A stretch of 64,000 bases of DNA from Pipra filicauda. Taxonomy: Eukaryota; Chordata; Aves; Passeriformes; Pipridae. The position numbers and the translations under genes are program-made. This document shows, in pieces, positions 12,370-23,609 of this stretch. Location: contig NW_024104620.1 of assembly GCF_003945595.2 (NCBI RefSeq), forward strand, positions 5,889,057 through 5,953,056, read 5' to 3'. Numbering within the stretch: the first letter of the stretch is position 1; the number at the start of each line of letters is the position of its first letter. The notes under the pieces are model-generated. The model worked only from the letters and a program-made list of their open reading frames with translations, had not been told where the DNA came from and did not search any database.

Positions 12370-12860
12370 CCCAGAGAGTGCCTGAAGTACGGGTTTATCT
12401 GCCCAGCTCCCCTTCCCCGAGCAGCCCGGCCCGGAGCCTCTCGGGGACCGTCCCTCTGCCGCTTAATCGCCTCGTGCTCCAGTGGCAGGAGGAGATGAGA
12501 GCGCTATAAATAGGTGGTGAAGCCCTCTTGGTTTCAGCCGTGATTCACACACATGGCACAGGAGCATTAGGGAGAATTAACATCCAATCCCTCGGGCACT
12601 TTCCTGAGTGCAAACGCCGTTCTGTGTCCCACGTCCCCATTCCAACCCCCCCGTCCCATCCCTTAATCCCCCTGCCCGGGGGGGTGTTGGGCAGCACCAT
12701 CGGGAGGGCTTGGATGGCTCCAATGGACGGGGAGGCTCGGAGCGGGATTTTTGGGAAGCGGCACCTGCAGTGACCCGCGGGTGAATTTAGGGGATGGTGG
12801 GACTCCGCGCTCCCCCCTGCCCGGGGCGGAGTAGGGTCGTTGTGTTCCTCACACCCCTGG
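12370..12860 (+). promoter_or_regulatory. CpG island with TATA box, candidate LACTBL1 promoter
   Basis: About 500 bases dense in CG dinucleotides, in contrast to CpG-poor flanks, with a textbook TATAAATAG at 12505-12513. A transcript starting about 25-35 bases downstream (around 12535-12540) could splice from a donor such as GAG|GTGAGA at 13244 to the acceptor at 15976 and start translation at 16016. Because it lies downstream of the 12139-12226 exon, it would be an alternative internal promoter. The orientation is set by the TATA box only. Confidence 0.45.
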
Positions 12861-13299
12861 ACGTGGGACAACGACAGCCTTTGGGACTGAGACACTCCTG
12901 CTGTTGGTATGTGAGGGGGCTGGGGGTCTTCTGCCTCTCCCTGACCGGTGTTGGGATGTTCCTGGACCGACTGGTCCTCGGTGGGTGGACAGCACACCTG
13001 GGTGGCCCATGGGAATCCCAAATATTTACCCCTCCCCATCCTAATTTTTCAAAGCTCGGGGGGGGAAAAAATGTATCATGCTGACAACCTACCCCCCTGG
13101 GGAGCTGCGTGAGCTCGTTCTGCATGTATTTGCATTTATTTGCATGTGTTTAAGTGCTTGGAAGCCCCCCCTCGCCCCCCTCTGCTGTGTTTGTGTGCGA
13201 GCAGAGAGGGTCACTGAGCACCACAAAACCAGCCGAGAAGGAGGTGAGACCAGACAGGCCCTGGAGTGGGAGGTGTGAGGAGTCTGTTTATAGGGATTT

Positions 13300-15750
13300 A
13301 TCCATCTACTTCCCTCACACCCTCCCAGGTACTGGGAAGCAGTGGTGTTTTTTCTGAAAGGTGGTTTAGAGGGTAGAGCATCTCCTGAGAGGGGGTGAAT
13401 ATCTCTCACACTTTTGGATATCTGGTGTCCCATCAATAAAGTCCCAAATAGTCCCAAAATAGTCCCAAAAAAAACTATCCTGTGATAGTTTCAGTCTTCC
13501 TGGAGACCAGCTTGTAACCAGGAAGGAACTAGGGAAGTGACCAAGAAGTATTCCATGTTATTCCTTTACACAAACTGAGTTAGATCTAAGGTGGTCAGGG
13601 AGACCTCCCTTCCCTTCTCTTCCAGAGAGGTTTGGGAACAGTAGGTTTGGGAACAGTAGGTTTGGGAACAGTAGGTTCCTGAGGGGAGAGTGCTGGGCTG
13701 GGTCTGGCTGTCCTGCTTTTCTCAAGGGAACTGGTTCTTTATTGTCAGTTCTTTATTTGCTGGTTACCAGGTTTTTCAATTGTGCATACCTGTTTTGTTT
13801 CTGTCCCTTTTTTTCCTTTTCCCTTCCCCTCTTTCCCTTTTGGGAGCGGTTTGGGGTTCCTGTGTTCCTATGTACATAGTTCCTTAATTGTATATCTGTG
13901 ATATATGTAAAATATATATATATTTTATATAGCTTTTGCTATTCCGTTGGGGTTTTTTTCTTTCTTCTGGGAGGTTTTCTGCTGTGTTCTGTGGGGTTTG
14001 ATGGGAAGCCAACTACAACTGGCTACAGATCCATGTCTCTAGTCCATGGCATTGTCAGGGTTTCTTTGCATTCCTACTAAATTATAGGGCAGAAAATAAA
14101 AAAGAGCCATTCAGGGCACTCATGATCCACAAGAGGTAAAGGGGAGGTTGGACTACAGGATGTTTGGACTAAAGGATGAGCTCAGTGTTGGTATCTTTGG
14201 GTCCTCAGTTAGTGATCCAGGGAGTCTGGAATCTGTGACATGAGGAATATACCAGAAAATGTATTTCCTTTGCTCTGAGGGACCCAGAAATCAGGGTTTC
14301 TCAGTGAAACAAGGGAAGAGGCAGAAAAACAGAGAAAATAGGTGGGGGAAACACGTTATTCTGATGGGACTGAACCCAAAAAAAGTCATCCCATGAACAC
14401 TGCAGGGCAAAGAGGGCCCTGTGGCACTCCTTGCTGCAGGAAAACAGCTCTGGGTGACATCCTTCAGCCTACACTGAACAATAACAGGATGGGGGATTAA
14501 AGAGATCTCAACACACAGGCTCCTCCTGGGGCAGTGTGATCTCCTACCTACTAAGGCACTTCAGGAGGTTGGGACATCCAAACAAAAACGGGTTTGGTGC
14601 TAAAATGGCATTGCCCTGTTTAGAAAAACATCCCAGAGTGGAATATGGGCCTCGTGTGTCTGGCAGGCTCAGGTTGGGGTGGGCTGCAGGTACCTGCGTG
14701 GTCTTGAGCCACCCTTGAAGTTTGAATCGTGTAATGGAAGAACCTGCCTTCAGAAATTCCCGTGGGAATGTCTGAACAGGCCGAAAAGCTTCAGAAAGAA
14801 CTGTGATGTGTTCCTGTTATTGTGCAGGAAGTGCAACCTAGAGTTTCAGCAGGGGCTGGAAAACGCAGCTGGATCCTTCCTGAGCCACAGAGCCGTGTGG
14901 GAGTCTGAAATTCCCTGGCTGGGACTGACAAGGCTCACCTGATTTGCAGAAGCTTTTGCCTGAACCCTCCTGCATCTCAAAAAAAAAAAAAAAAAAAAAA
15001 GGGAAAAGAAAAGGGCCGTGTGGAAATCTAAAGGGAATATTTCAATCTGTCTATCCTCCAAGTGAGTCCAGACAACCTGAAACAGCTTTGGAATGTGGAC
15101 CATATTGGATGCAAATGGCAGCCCATATGTTTTGTATCATTAATTGCCAAACTTTCAAAAGCACCCTCCTGACCTCCTGCAGGCAGTGAAGGAGCACAGC
15201 CCAGGCTCAGGCACCTCCTCGTTTGTCATCTGTTCCTTGTTTTTCTTCAACATTTATCTAGTTCTGTTCCCAACCTGGATGGTCTCCAGTGTTGTGAGAG
15301 CTGCACACACTCAAAATATCAGCCAGTTTCCCAAAACGTGGCATCTGTAAACGCCAAGCTTGCAGATGGTGTGTGATGGGATGGGATTTACAGGCACAAC
15401 ATAGAAGGGTGAGGGCAGCAAATGGGGGAAAAATTCCATCATTCATCTAGAAAAGCTGGATCTGCTCAGATGAGCTAGCTGGTGGCTGCCATGAACAGAT
15501 GCTGACTCTGGAAAAAAAGGGACTGGAAAGATATCCAGGATTAAGTCCTGATGGTTGAGAAGGGTGGAACTGAGAGCAGTATCTGAGAATCCTGTCTGAT
15601 GGGTGTTAACCTGCAGGGAGGGGGAAGGCAGAAGGAGTGGTTGTGTTCTTCTACAAGAACCCACAAGGTAAGGATTACAAACCCCACTGAAAGGCAAGAA
15701 GTCATCTCTGGTTCCAGTTATCCCAACACAGGCTGGTGTGCCCAGCTCTG
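13300..15750. other. Putative LACTBL1 first intron, no coding exon seen
   Basis: It contains the 15-bp array, a pyrimidine-rich stretch (13797-13845), an A/T alternating patch near 13900-13930 and a 22-base poly-A near 14980. The 13480-14100 part could be a decayed LTR, but I cannot show its ends. Confidence 0.5.
13629..13676. repeat. Short tandem array, 15-bp unit
   Basis: Three copies of GGTTTGGGAACAGTA. Nothing else was recognised around it. Confidence 0.85.
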
Positions 15751-15761
15751 GTGCTGAAATT

Positions 15762-15882
15762 ATTCCAGAATCCCAGACTGGTTTGGGTTGGAAAGGACCT
15801 TAAAACTCATCTCATTCCACCCCTGCCATGGGTAGGGACACCTTCCACTGGACCAGGGGGCTCAAATCAATCCCTGTCCCTT
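15762..15882 (-). mobile_element. CR1 3' fragment before LACTBL1 exon
   Basis: CCAGAATCCCAGACTGGTTT onward to CCACTGGACCAGG. It ends about 95 bases before the splice acceptor at 15976. Confidence 0.85.
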
Positions 15883-15976
15883 CAGCAGCTTTATTCTCTG
15901 GTGCATGGGGCCTCTCTCACCAGCTGAAATGCAGGAGAGGTGTTTTCTCTCTCTCTGCCCCCTTTTCTGCTTGCAG

Positions 15977-16121
15977 AAGGCTCCCAGCAGCCGGAGCTTC
16001 CTCAAACTCCCCGCCATGGAGGTGAAGTGGATCCATGTGTTGGTTGTCTTCCTCTTCCTGCTGTCTGTGGCAATGACAGGCTGCTTCCTGTGGCAGTACA
16101 GCCTCCCCAAGGTGGAGCCCG
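15977..16121 (+). CDS. LACTBL1: LACTBL1 coding exon: N-terminus and membrane anchor
   Basis: The acceptor is a long pyrimidine tract ending TTGCAG at 15976; the donor is GTGAGT at 16122. The ATG at 16016 is in good context (CCGCCATGG) and starts MEVKWIHVLVVFLFLL, a cytosolic stub followed by a single hydrophobic segment of about 21 residues. The exon ends in phase 1 (first base of a Gly codon). Upstream of the ATG the frame stays open to the acceptor (KAPSSRSFLKLPA), so these 39 bases are coding if the 12206 start is used and untranslated otherwise. Confidence 0.9.
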
Positions 16122-16542
16122 GTGAGTACTCGACTTGAACCTTGCTCAGAGTTTGGCACAGAAATTTGGGACACTCATAAAACCCTTTTTCCCCATTTTC
16201 CCCCAAAGAGCATTTCCCCAAACACACAAATTTCTCCAGACAACACATGAATTTCTTCCTCCTTGCTGGTGCAAGGACACAGAGGAGATGAACACTGGAT
16301 TGATGGAGGACCACATAACTCTGCTGGTGTCCAGAGAAGCCCCATTACTTCTGCTGCTCATCTTTGGTTAACTGATACACCAGGGAGCCATTTGATTTTA
16401 CATTCTTTACCTTTTCTGTGTTGTAAAAGTCACTCCAGCTTAGAACAGGTTTCTTTTACACCTTGCTAAGTGCTTCCTTTGCTGTTCCCCTAATCTTAGA
16501 CCTTTGAACTGGCTTAAGCCCTTGGTTCACACTTGAATTTGT

Positions 16543-17000
16543 AGAATCACAGAATCCCAGACTGGTTTGGGTTGGAAGGGACCTCAAAGCACATCCAGTG
16601 CCACCCCCTGCCATGGGCAGGGACACCTTCCACCAGCCCAGGTTGCTCCAAGCCCCGTCCAACCTGGCCTTGGACACTTCCAGGGCTGGGGCAGCCACAG
16701 CTTCTCTGGGCAACCTGTGCCAGGGCCTCCCCACCCTCACAGCCAACATTTCCTTCCCAATATCCCATGTATTTCTGCCTTCTGGCAGTCTGAATCCACT
16801 CCCCCTTGTCCTGTCACCCCATCCCTTGTCCCACGTCCCTCCCCAGTTCTTTTGGAGCCCCTTTAGGCCCTGGAAGGGGCTCTCAGGTCTCCCTGGAATT
16901 TTCCTTCTCCGGGTGAATCCCCCCAGCTCTCCCAGTCTGTCTCCAGAGCAGAGGGGCTCCAGCCCTTGGAGCAGCTCCGTTGCCTCCTCTATTGATTACA
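16543..17000 (-). mobile_element. CR1 fragment in LACTBL1 intron 1
   Basis: A long minus-oriented copy from AGAATCACAGAATCCCAGAC to CTCCAGCCCTTGGAGCAGCT, with all usual 3' UTR landmarks. Confidence 0.9.
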
Positions 17001-17940
17001 GAAAACTCAACCAATAGTCCCAAGGCACTGTATGTGCAAGGATTAAATATTAAAGGATTAAATCAGAGTTTTAAGTAGCCCAAAGGTGACTTAAAATTCA
17101 TGGTGAATTCAGAGGTATTTCACAGCCCAAGGTCTGGAAAGCATTTCAGACCCTACATTTTTGTCACAGAGTAGCAGGCTGCCTGTGGGCTCTCTAGGTG
17201 TCCATACCATGCATCTCCAAGATTTCCTAGTGTCATTTCTCCCCTCATCTCTAGTTCTGATGCCTCATGTTCACCTACTAAGCAAGAACACAGAGAAGCA
17301 TCTGTTTGCAGCTCACAGAGCAGAGGAGCTGTGTTTATGAACACCTTGGGATCAGCTGGAAAAATAGTGCCTCCAAGTGAGACAGTTCCCATCTCTCAGT
17401 GAGTTTAAAGAGCTTTGCTCGCCACAAAAATTCCAGCTGTTTCTGTGGCACAGGCAGGATGCAGGGAATTCAGGGGACAACTAACACAGAAGGTGTGCAA
17501 CCTTTCAGCTGTTGTGACAGTGCTGGAGCTCAGGGGACACTCACACTTCACTTCAGTACCCATTTCTGAGGTTACAAAATGCAAGGGCCAACACTGTTCT
17601 CCTGAACCCCAACTCAGACTTTCCTCCAGACATGGGCAGGGCACTTCCATGGGGATTAAACCCACTGTCAGGTGGGACTGTAGTCCCAGTCCTTTACTCT
17701 TCCAGGTTTAAGAGTCAGTTGAAGTCCATCCTATGCTGGAATAAGTGATAACAGAACATGGTGGTCCTGCAAGTCCTATTCTGTGTGAGACAAACACAAC
17801 TCAGGATTATCCCTCTCCTGTGCAGAAGTGTCCTTCAGCTTTGGACAGCACTAGAAATCTCGTGGTGACTGGTGGGTGAGATTAAACCTTGTCAGTGTGT
17901 CTGTTGAAGTCACTTGTGCTCCCCCTGCAATGTTTTCCAG

Positions 17941-18050
17941 GCCCTTCTGTGATGGAAGTGAGATCAGAAGCTGTGCAGATGTGTCCCCGCTACCCTGAGC
18001 CGGTGCCGCTGGACCACCCCATCCCCATCCTGAAGGATGCCTTGGAGAAG
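17941..18050 (+). CDS. LACTBL1: LACTBL1 coding exon 2
   Basis: Acceptor TTTTCCAG ends at 17940; the frame enters in phase 1 and leaves in phase 0. It encodes PSVMEVRSEA through to ILKDALEK, a proline-rich linker (CPRYPEPVPLDHPIP) between the membrane anchor and the catalytic domain. The donor is GTCTGG followed by a G run, a poor match to GTRAGT. I keep it because phase 0 joins cleanly to the next exon, giving ALEK then VDLMLRQKM. Confidence 0.85.
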
Positions 18051-18538
18051 GTCTGGGGGGATAAGGGAACAGAAGGAGGCACAGCTCGTGGCTGCTCTCC
18101 TGCAGGGGTAGAGGGGGGAATGTGTATTTTGCCCCTGAGCATCTCTGGGGAGGATATGGGGAATCGAGGAGGTGGAGAACACGTGAACCCAGAAGTGGGT
18201 GTGTGAAACTCCTTCAGTGAACATTCAGGACAGGTCAACAAGCAGTTCTCTCACCCACAGGGCAAGTTGTGATGGGGAAACATGATCACTTGTCCATTGG
18301 AAGGTCTGGTGAGCTTTTATCAGCACAAAATGATGGCTCCTGGCATCTGGTCTATTAAGTATCCTGGAAAGTAGTTGATTTGTGTAACTAGTTCCTTTTT
18401 ATAAGTGACTGCCAATTCCTTATTTTCTTGCTTTGCTGGCTTTCCCCATGCCACAGTTTAAGAAGTACAAAGCTACTTGTAGGTTCAAGGGAGGGAGTGG
18501 AGGGGAAGGGAAAGAGGTAGAAGACCTGCATCTGAATG

Positions 18539-19514
18539 AAGATACACTTTTAAGGTGCTCATTCCTAAGCCCCCTTCAAACACCTGTTGAAGTTCCCCGT
18601 GCCTTATTCAGGCTGCAAAATGGGAATGTTTTCACCAGCCTCTTCAAAGAAGTGCCTGGATACTTCACTTCCCAAGAGTGCAAAAGAGGAGATTGGATGA
18701 TGTACCATCGGGATACCCCTGATGGGATGTTCCATCAATATTCCCTCGGTGTGATGTCACATCAAGATTCCCTGGGAGTCATAAAGTGTCTTTGACATTT
18801 CAGCACTGACTGAACTTCTGACAGGCTCTAGGAAACACTGCAGCACTGCCTGGACTGTCTGGACCATCAGGACAGGACACTCCTGATTTTCTATACCCCT
18901 TATCCCATTCCCTTCCACCTTTTCTTTCTCACAGGCAGCAGGAATTCAGCACTGACTACAACATTCATGATGCAAGTGAATTTACAATGAAAAAATGGCT
19001 TTCCTATTTTATTTTGTGCTACTTCTCTAATAACCCTTCCCATCTGATTGACCTTAAGGCACTGAGCAGGTGCTTTCCCAGGAGCAGCCACCGGAGCCCC
19101 CAGGTTTTGTTGCTGGGAGCCCAGGAGCAGCTCTCAGCCCACGTGTGGGTGGGTGTGCTCAGGGCTGTTCTGCACACACAGCGCTGTATCCACACGGAAT
19201 TTCAATTGCCAGCACTTCACAGCCACTCTTAGGAAGTCTCTGCCTGTCTCTGGGGTTACTGCAGAGTGTTTTACTGTTCAATCAGGATTAGTCAGAGAGG
19301 TGAGGGATGTGCAGAACATTGAGTGTCCACCACAGAGTCATCCAATCTCCTCTTTTGCACTCTTGGGAAATGAAGTATCCAAGCACTTCTTTGAAGAGGC
19401 TGGTGAAAACATTCCCATTTTGCAGCCTGAATAAGGCACGGGGAACTTCAACAATGGAAGAAGACACAGGTGTTTGAAGGGGGCTTAGGAATGAGCACCT
19501 TCAAAGTGTATCTT
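18539..19514. repeat. Long inverted repeat in LACTBL1 intron 2
   Basis: Left arm 18539-18700 (162 bp) is nearly the exact reverse complement of right arm 19338-19514 (177 bp). The right arm differs by a 15-bp insertion (AATGGAAGAAGACAC) and a few substitutions. The spacer is about 637 bases. The arms do not look like CR1. In RNA they could form a duplex of more than 150 base pairs. Confidence 0.9.
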
Positions 19515-19946
19515 CAGAGGCCCTCAGGTTCTGCCTAAGCCTGTGGACACAAACACACACTGAAGGTCTTGCAGTACCTGAGACAAGTCACCATCCAGTG
19601 CCAGGCCAGCCCTTGGAACTGGGAATCTGGGCAGTGCCAGATGCTGTTATATTGCATACAGGGGAGGACCTTTTCCCAGCCCATGGCAGCTTGAAATGGG
19701 AGAGTGACCTTCACTCATGCATGAGGATTAAGGAAAGATTTCTCTTCTAATGGTAAATAGTTCTGTTTAGCAGAAAGGTCCATGTTTTCCTCAGAAGAGC
19801 TTTGCTAGTGACCAAATCCAAAGTATCAGAGCCAATGACACTCAAGTCTTGAAGAGCATCACGTACTTCTATCAACTTTCTGCAGGTCCAGGCAGGTCTA
19901 TTTGTCACTCTCTAAGAAAACCCTAAGGTGGACCATGATTGTTGAA

Positions 19947-20235
19947 TGAATCATAGAATTCCAGAATGGTTTGGGTTGGTAGGGACCTTAAAGACCAACT
20001 CATCCCACCCCCTGCCATGGGCAGGGACACCTTCCACCAGCCCAGGTTGCTCCAAGCCACGTCCAACCTGGCCTTGTGATGGGGCAGCCACAGCTTCTCT
20101 GGGCAACCTGTGCCAGGGCCTCCCCACCCTCACAGGGAAGGATTCCCATCTAACCTTGCCTCCTTCAGCTTAAGGCCTTTCCCCCAGTCCTATCACTGCA
20201 TGGCCTTATAAAAAGTCCCTCTCCATGGTCCCCTT
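19947..20235 (-). mobile_element. CR1 fragment in LACTBL1 intron 2
   Basis: Starts GAATCATAGAATTCCAGAAT and contains AGCTTCTCTGGGCAACCTGT. The far end (TATCACTGCATGGCCTTATA) is more diverged. Confidence 0.85.
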
Positions 20236-21073
20236 GAGACCACTCCACTGTCAGGAGCTGCTGGTGTTCCCAGATGGGCCACTGGTACATGAGGAGCAGA
20301 GGGCAAAGAACCTCTGCCAGAAGGACTTGGCACAGGTTGGGTGTTTCCACTGCTGCCAGTGCATCTCACCAGTCTACCCAGGGAAGAGACCCTGAGGACA
20401 TGGCTCAGCTTGGCCTTTCTTGCCTCAAATACTGGACCTGGAAAGGAATTTCTTATGTCTCAACCAAATGAGAACATATGCAAGGTGATGACACAGCTTT
20501 GAAAAAGCCACCAAAGGGCAAGATCAATGTGTTCTGCCTGCAGGAGGTGGGTGGAGCACAGCTGGATGGTGAGACCTCCACAGCCCGGGCACAACAGGCA
20601 GCAAAGGGCAATCACAGCCCTTTGGTTGCTGTGTTGTTTCTCAGGTTGCAGTTTAACAGGAGCCTGAGCTCAAAGGTGTTTCATGGAGTGAAAAGTCTCA
20701 TGGGATATTTGAAAAGTCGTCTTCTTGTACATCTTTGACCCTAAAATACTAGTGCAGAGAACAGATGTGCAGGGTACAACTTAAAAAGGAAGAATTTACA
20801 GTTATTGCATGTTGGCATTTGGTTTTAATCTTAAATATTAGAAGGATGAGCAACAGGTTCTTTGACATGTAGACCGAAAGGAAGACACTGGATAATTCAA
20901 CATAAGCAATTCTAAGAAACTGTTAAACAGTTAAAATATTTTCTTTTGACAAAATACATTTCATAGAACCCCTCTGGAGTGCTCAGGAGTGAGGAAGGCT
21001 GGTGGTCTGGCACAGGCTGGATGCATTATAAGAGTTTTCAGTTGGGAATTCCTGGTCTCTCCTCGTTCTGCAG

Positions 21074-21231
21074 GTGGATTTGATGCTCAGGCAGAAGATG
21101 CACAGCTCAGGGCTGCCAGCCATGTCTGCCATCGTCATCTACAACGACACAGTGCTCTGGACAGGAAACTTTGGGAAGAAGAACATCTCCGACCCCTCCT
21201 CGGCTGTGCCCAACGAATACACCATTTACAG
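21074..21231 (+). CDS. LACTBL1: LACTBL1 coding exon 3: start of beta-lactamase fold
   Basis: Acceptor TTCTGCAG ends at 21073; donor GTGAGA starts at 21232. It encodes 52 residues plus two bases (VDLMLRQKMHSSGLPAMSAI and on to NEYTIY). The GLPAMSAIVIYNDTVLWTGNFG stretch is the typical first beta-strand pair of class C beta-lactamase folds, which precedes the active-site serine helix carried by the next exon. Confidence 0.9.
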
Positions 21232-21989
21232 GTGAGAGCCCTGGCACAGGCAGAGAGCCAGGAAAAGGCAGATGGGTGTAACCTTGGCACGGGCAGGGAG
21301 TCAGGAAATAGAGCCACTGTCATGTGGCTCCTGCAGGGAGCACGAACCTCTCTTGAAACTTTGTGAGATGATGCTTCAGCAATTATCACTTGCTGGCGGT
21401 TTAACGAGTTACTTAGGATGTATTTATTGATTTTTTTTCTTAATTTGATCTGATAATATTTTAAATTACCATCCTGAAGAGCCTGAAAACATTCATAGGA
21501 GTGGCTCCATATTTTGAGTAGGCCTAGGGCACAAATCTGAAGGTTGAGAACTGGCACAGATACTGAAAAAAGAGAACAGAGAGGAGACAGGGCCAGAGGG
21601 TTAAAATATTAATTAAAGAAATAATAATAATAACAATAATAATATAAATTTCAGCCTAGGAAAAAATTGGGGTTTGGGGAGAGTTTCTACTACACATAAA
21701 ATAGACCTGTACACTTATTCATCCTCCCAGTGTCATATTGGCTGTTATTTTTTAGGTGAATATAGAATCAAGCTCTTAATGTGTGCTAAAACCAAAAAAA
21801 AATAAGAATTTTCATTTAAAGATCTATTTTCAGTGAATTCTACCTGTGTTATCTATGAAACACATGGGCTGCACTCTGCCAGGCAATTTTGTTCTCAGAA
21901 TAGACAGTTTTGGAAGGTTTCAGATCATCTGTTTCTTCCCCATCTGTAATATGGGACAAAATGACCTGCTGCTATTTTTCTACCAGACC

Positions 21990-22250
21990 CATTAGATGGT
22001 TTGGGTTGGAAGGGACATTAAAGGTGTAGTTCCAACCCCTGGAATCAGATCCACGTCCCTGGGTGGGCTCGAACCACCAACCTCTCGGTTAACAGCCGAG
22101 CGCGCTGCCCGGTTACGCCACAGGGACAGGCTGGAGGCAGCTCCAAACGTGCCAATCTGGCATTTGGGGACGAGGTTTAGGGGTGGCCCCGGGTAAATGG
22201 TGAGGCCTGATGATCTTGGAGGTCTTTTCCACTCTAAAGGATTCTGTAAG
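21990..22250. mobile_element. Two CR1 3' fragments flanking the tRNA
   Basis: A minus-oriented fragment (GGTTTGGGTTGGAAGGGACA) lies at 21996-22040. A plus-oriented terminus (TGATGATCTTGGAGGTCTTT, ending AAAGGATTCTGT) lies at about 22165-22250. The tRNA-Asn gene sits between them. Confidence 0.75.
22054..22127 (-). tRNA. tRNA-Asn (anticodon GTT)
   Basis: The 74-nt minus-strand sequence folds as a complete cloverleaf. Acceptor GTCCCTG pairs perfectly with CAGGGAC, the D stem is GCGT/GCGC, and the anticodon stem CTCGG/CCGAG encloses CTGTTAA (anticodon GTT). The T stem is GGTGG/CCACC with loop TTCGAGC, and the discriminator base is G. The A box (TGGCGTAACCGG) and B box (GGTTCGAGCCC) are intact, as in vertebrate tRNA-Asn. 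No CCA is encoded, arguing against a retroposed mature tRNA. No run of four T follows within about 90 bases, so termination looks weak. It lies antisense in LACTBL1 intron 3, between CR1 fragments. Confidence 0.9.
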
Positions 22251-22305
22251 TCTGTGATTTTAACCGTAAAATTCCAATAAACTACCGGTAAGTTTTTGTC
22301 GCCAA

Positions 22306-22622
22306 AATCACGGAATGTGCTGAGCTGGGAGGGACCCACCAGGGGCATCCAGTCCAACCCTCAGCCCTGCACAGGACCATCCCCAAGAGTCCCCCCCTGT
22401 GCCCCAGAGGATCAACCAAACACTCTTGAGCTCTGGCAGCCTTGGGGCTGTGCCCACTGCCCTGAGGAGCCTGGGCAGTGCCAACCACCCTCTGGGGGAA
22501 GAACCTTCTCCTGAGATCCTTTTCCTGAGAACCTAAACCTGCCCTGACCCAACTCCAGGTCATTCCCTGGTGCCCTGTCCCTGGTCCTCACAGAGCAGAG
22601 CTCAGTGCCTGCCCTTCCTTTA
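22306..22622 (-). mobile_element. CR1 fragment in LACTBL1 intron 3
   Basis: ATCACGGAATGTGCTGAGCT through GAGCTCTGGCAGCCTTGGGG to TCCCTGGTGCCCTGTCCCTG. Confidence 0.88.
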
Positions 22623-22810
22623 TGGTATTTACTAACCAATCATTTACAAAATAGGTAATTTTATGAATACTGAGTGACTAGGAAAAGATCTGCAGCCACT
22701 GCACTGCTGAGCACAGAGGTTGTCAGTTGATAAAGGTTCAGATTTAAGGATATTAATTCCAGCTTCTTACCTATATTTTTAACCCTTCCCTTCAGAATTG
22801 GCAAAGGTGT

Positions 22811-22975
22811 CACAGAATCACAGAATATACTGAGTTTGAAGGGACCCAAAAGGATCATCCAGTCCAACCCTCAACCCTGCACAGACCCATCCCCAGGAGT
22901 CACCCCCTGTGCCCCAGAGGATCATCTTGGATGATCAAGCACTCCTTGAGCTCTGTCAGCCTTGGTGCCGTGAAA
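22811..22975 (-). mobile_element. CR1 3' fragment in LACTBL1 intron 3
   Basis: CACAGAATCACAGAATATACTG followed by the CCCTGCACAGACCCATCCCC segment. It ends about 85 bases before the exon-4 acceptor. Confidence 0.88.
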
Positions 22976-23060
22976 GCTACAGTGATCTCATGTACCATCC
23001 TTCCTCTTGATTCATGAGCTTCTTAAAGTTTCATTTCTCTGCCTGTTTGCCCGTTCACAG

Positions 23061-23308
23061 AATTGCCAGCGTCTCCAAGATCTTCCCCACCATTATGCTG
23101 TACAAGATGTGGGAGGAAGGCAAGGTCACGTCTCTGGATGACCCCTTGGAGCGTTATGCCCAGAACTTTGTTATCAAGAACCCCCTGGGAAGGCTGAAGG
23201 ACTCAGAGCAGAGGTACACAGCAGATGGGCTGGTGTTTCTGGAGAAGGGCTCGATGCCACCGAAGCCATCCCCCGTCACCCTGCGCAGGATGGCCAGCCA
23301 GCTCTCAG
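23061..23308 (+). CDS. LACTBL1: LACTBL1 coding exon 4: SxxK active-site helix
   Basis: Acceptor TTCACAG ends at 23060; donor GTGAGA starts at 23309. It enters in phase 2 (AG+A gives Arg) and leaves in phase 1. It begins RIASVSKIFPTIMLYKMWEE: Ser128 and Lys131 form the SxxK pair of serine beta-lactamases. The following KVTSLDDPLERY matches the 'G-K-l-x-L-D-d-P-v' strand typical of the family. The remainder contains a linker (EKGSMPPKPSPVTLRRMASQLS) ending at the point where the family has 'T-l-R-x-L-l-x-h-t-S'. Confidence 0.92.
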
Positions 23309-23609
23309 GTGAGACAGCCTTGCTCTGGGCCACCTCAGAGCCCACAGACACAACAGCCTAAATCCCAGGGGTACAAAAGGCTGCTGAGAAGGTGTTTCCC
23401 GGTATGGACCCTGCCCTGTGCCCTTCCCAGAGGTCAGCAGGATTCCTGGGAGCAGCTTCCCGGAGTGCTGAAAGGAAACTCTTGTTCCAGGCCACCTGCC
23501 AGGAAAGGGGCCGACCTGCCCTGTGGGCTGGGGAGTTGGTTTTCCCCTGGAAAGTGATTCAGATTCCTTACAATTTGGTACCACAGGTATCCCAGGGTTG
23601 GATTTAACA

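Noticed and set aside
13480..14100. Pyrimidine-rich and A/T-rich segment resembling a decayed LTR
   Set aside because: No paired termini, target-site duplication or retroviral coding sequence could be identified.
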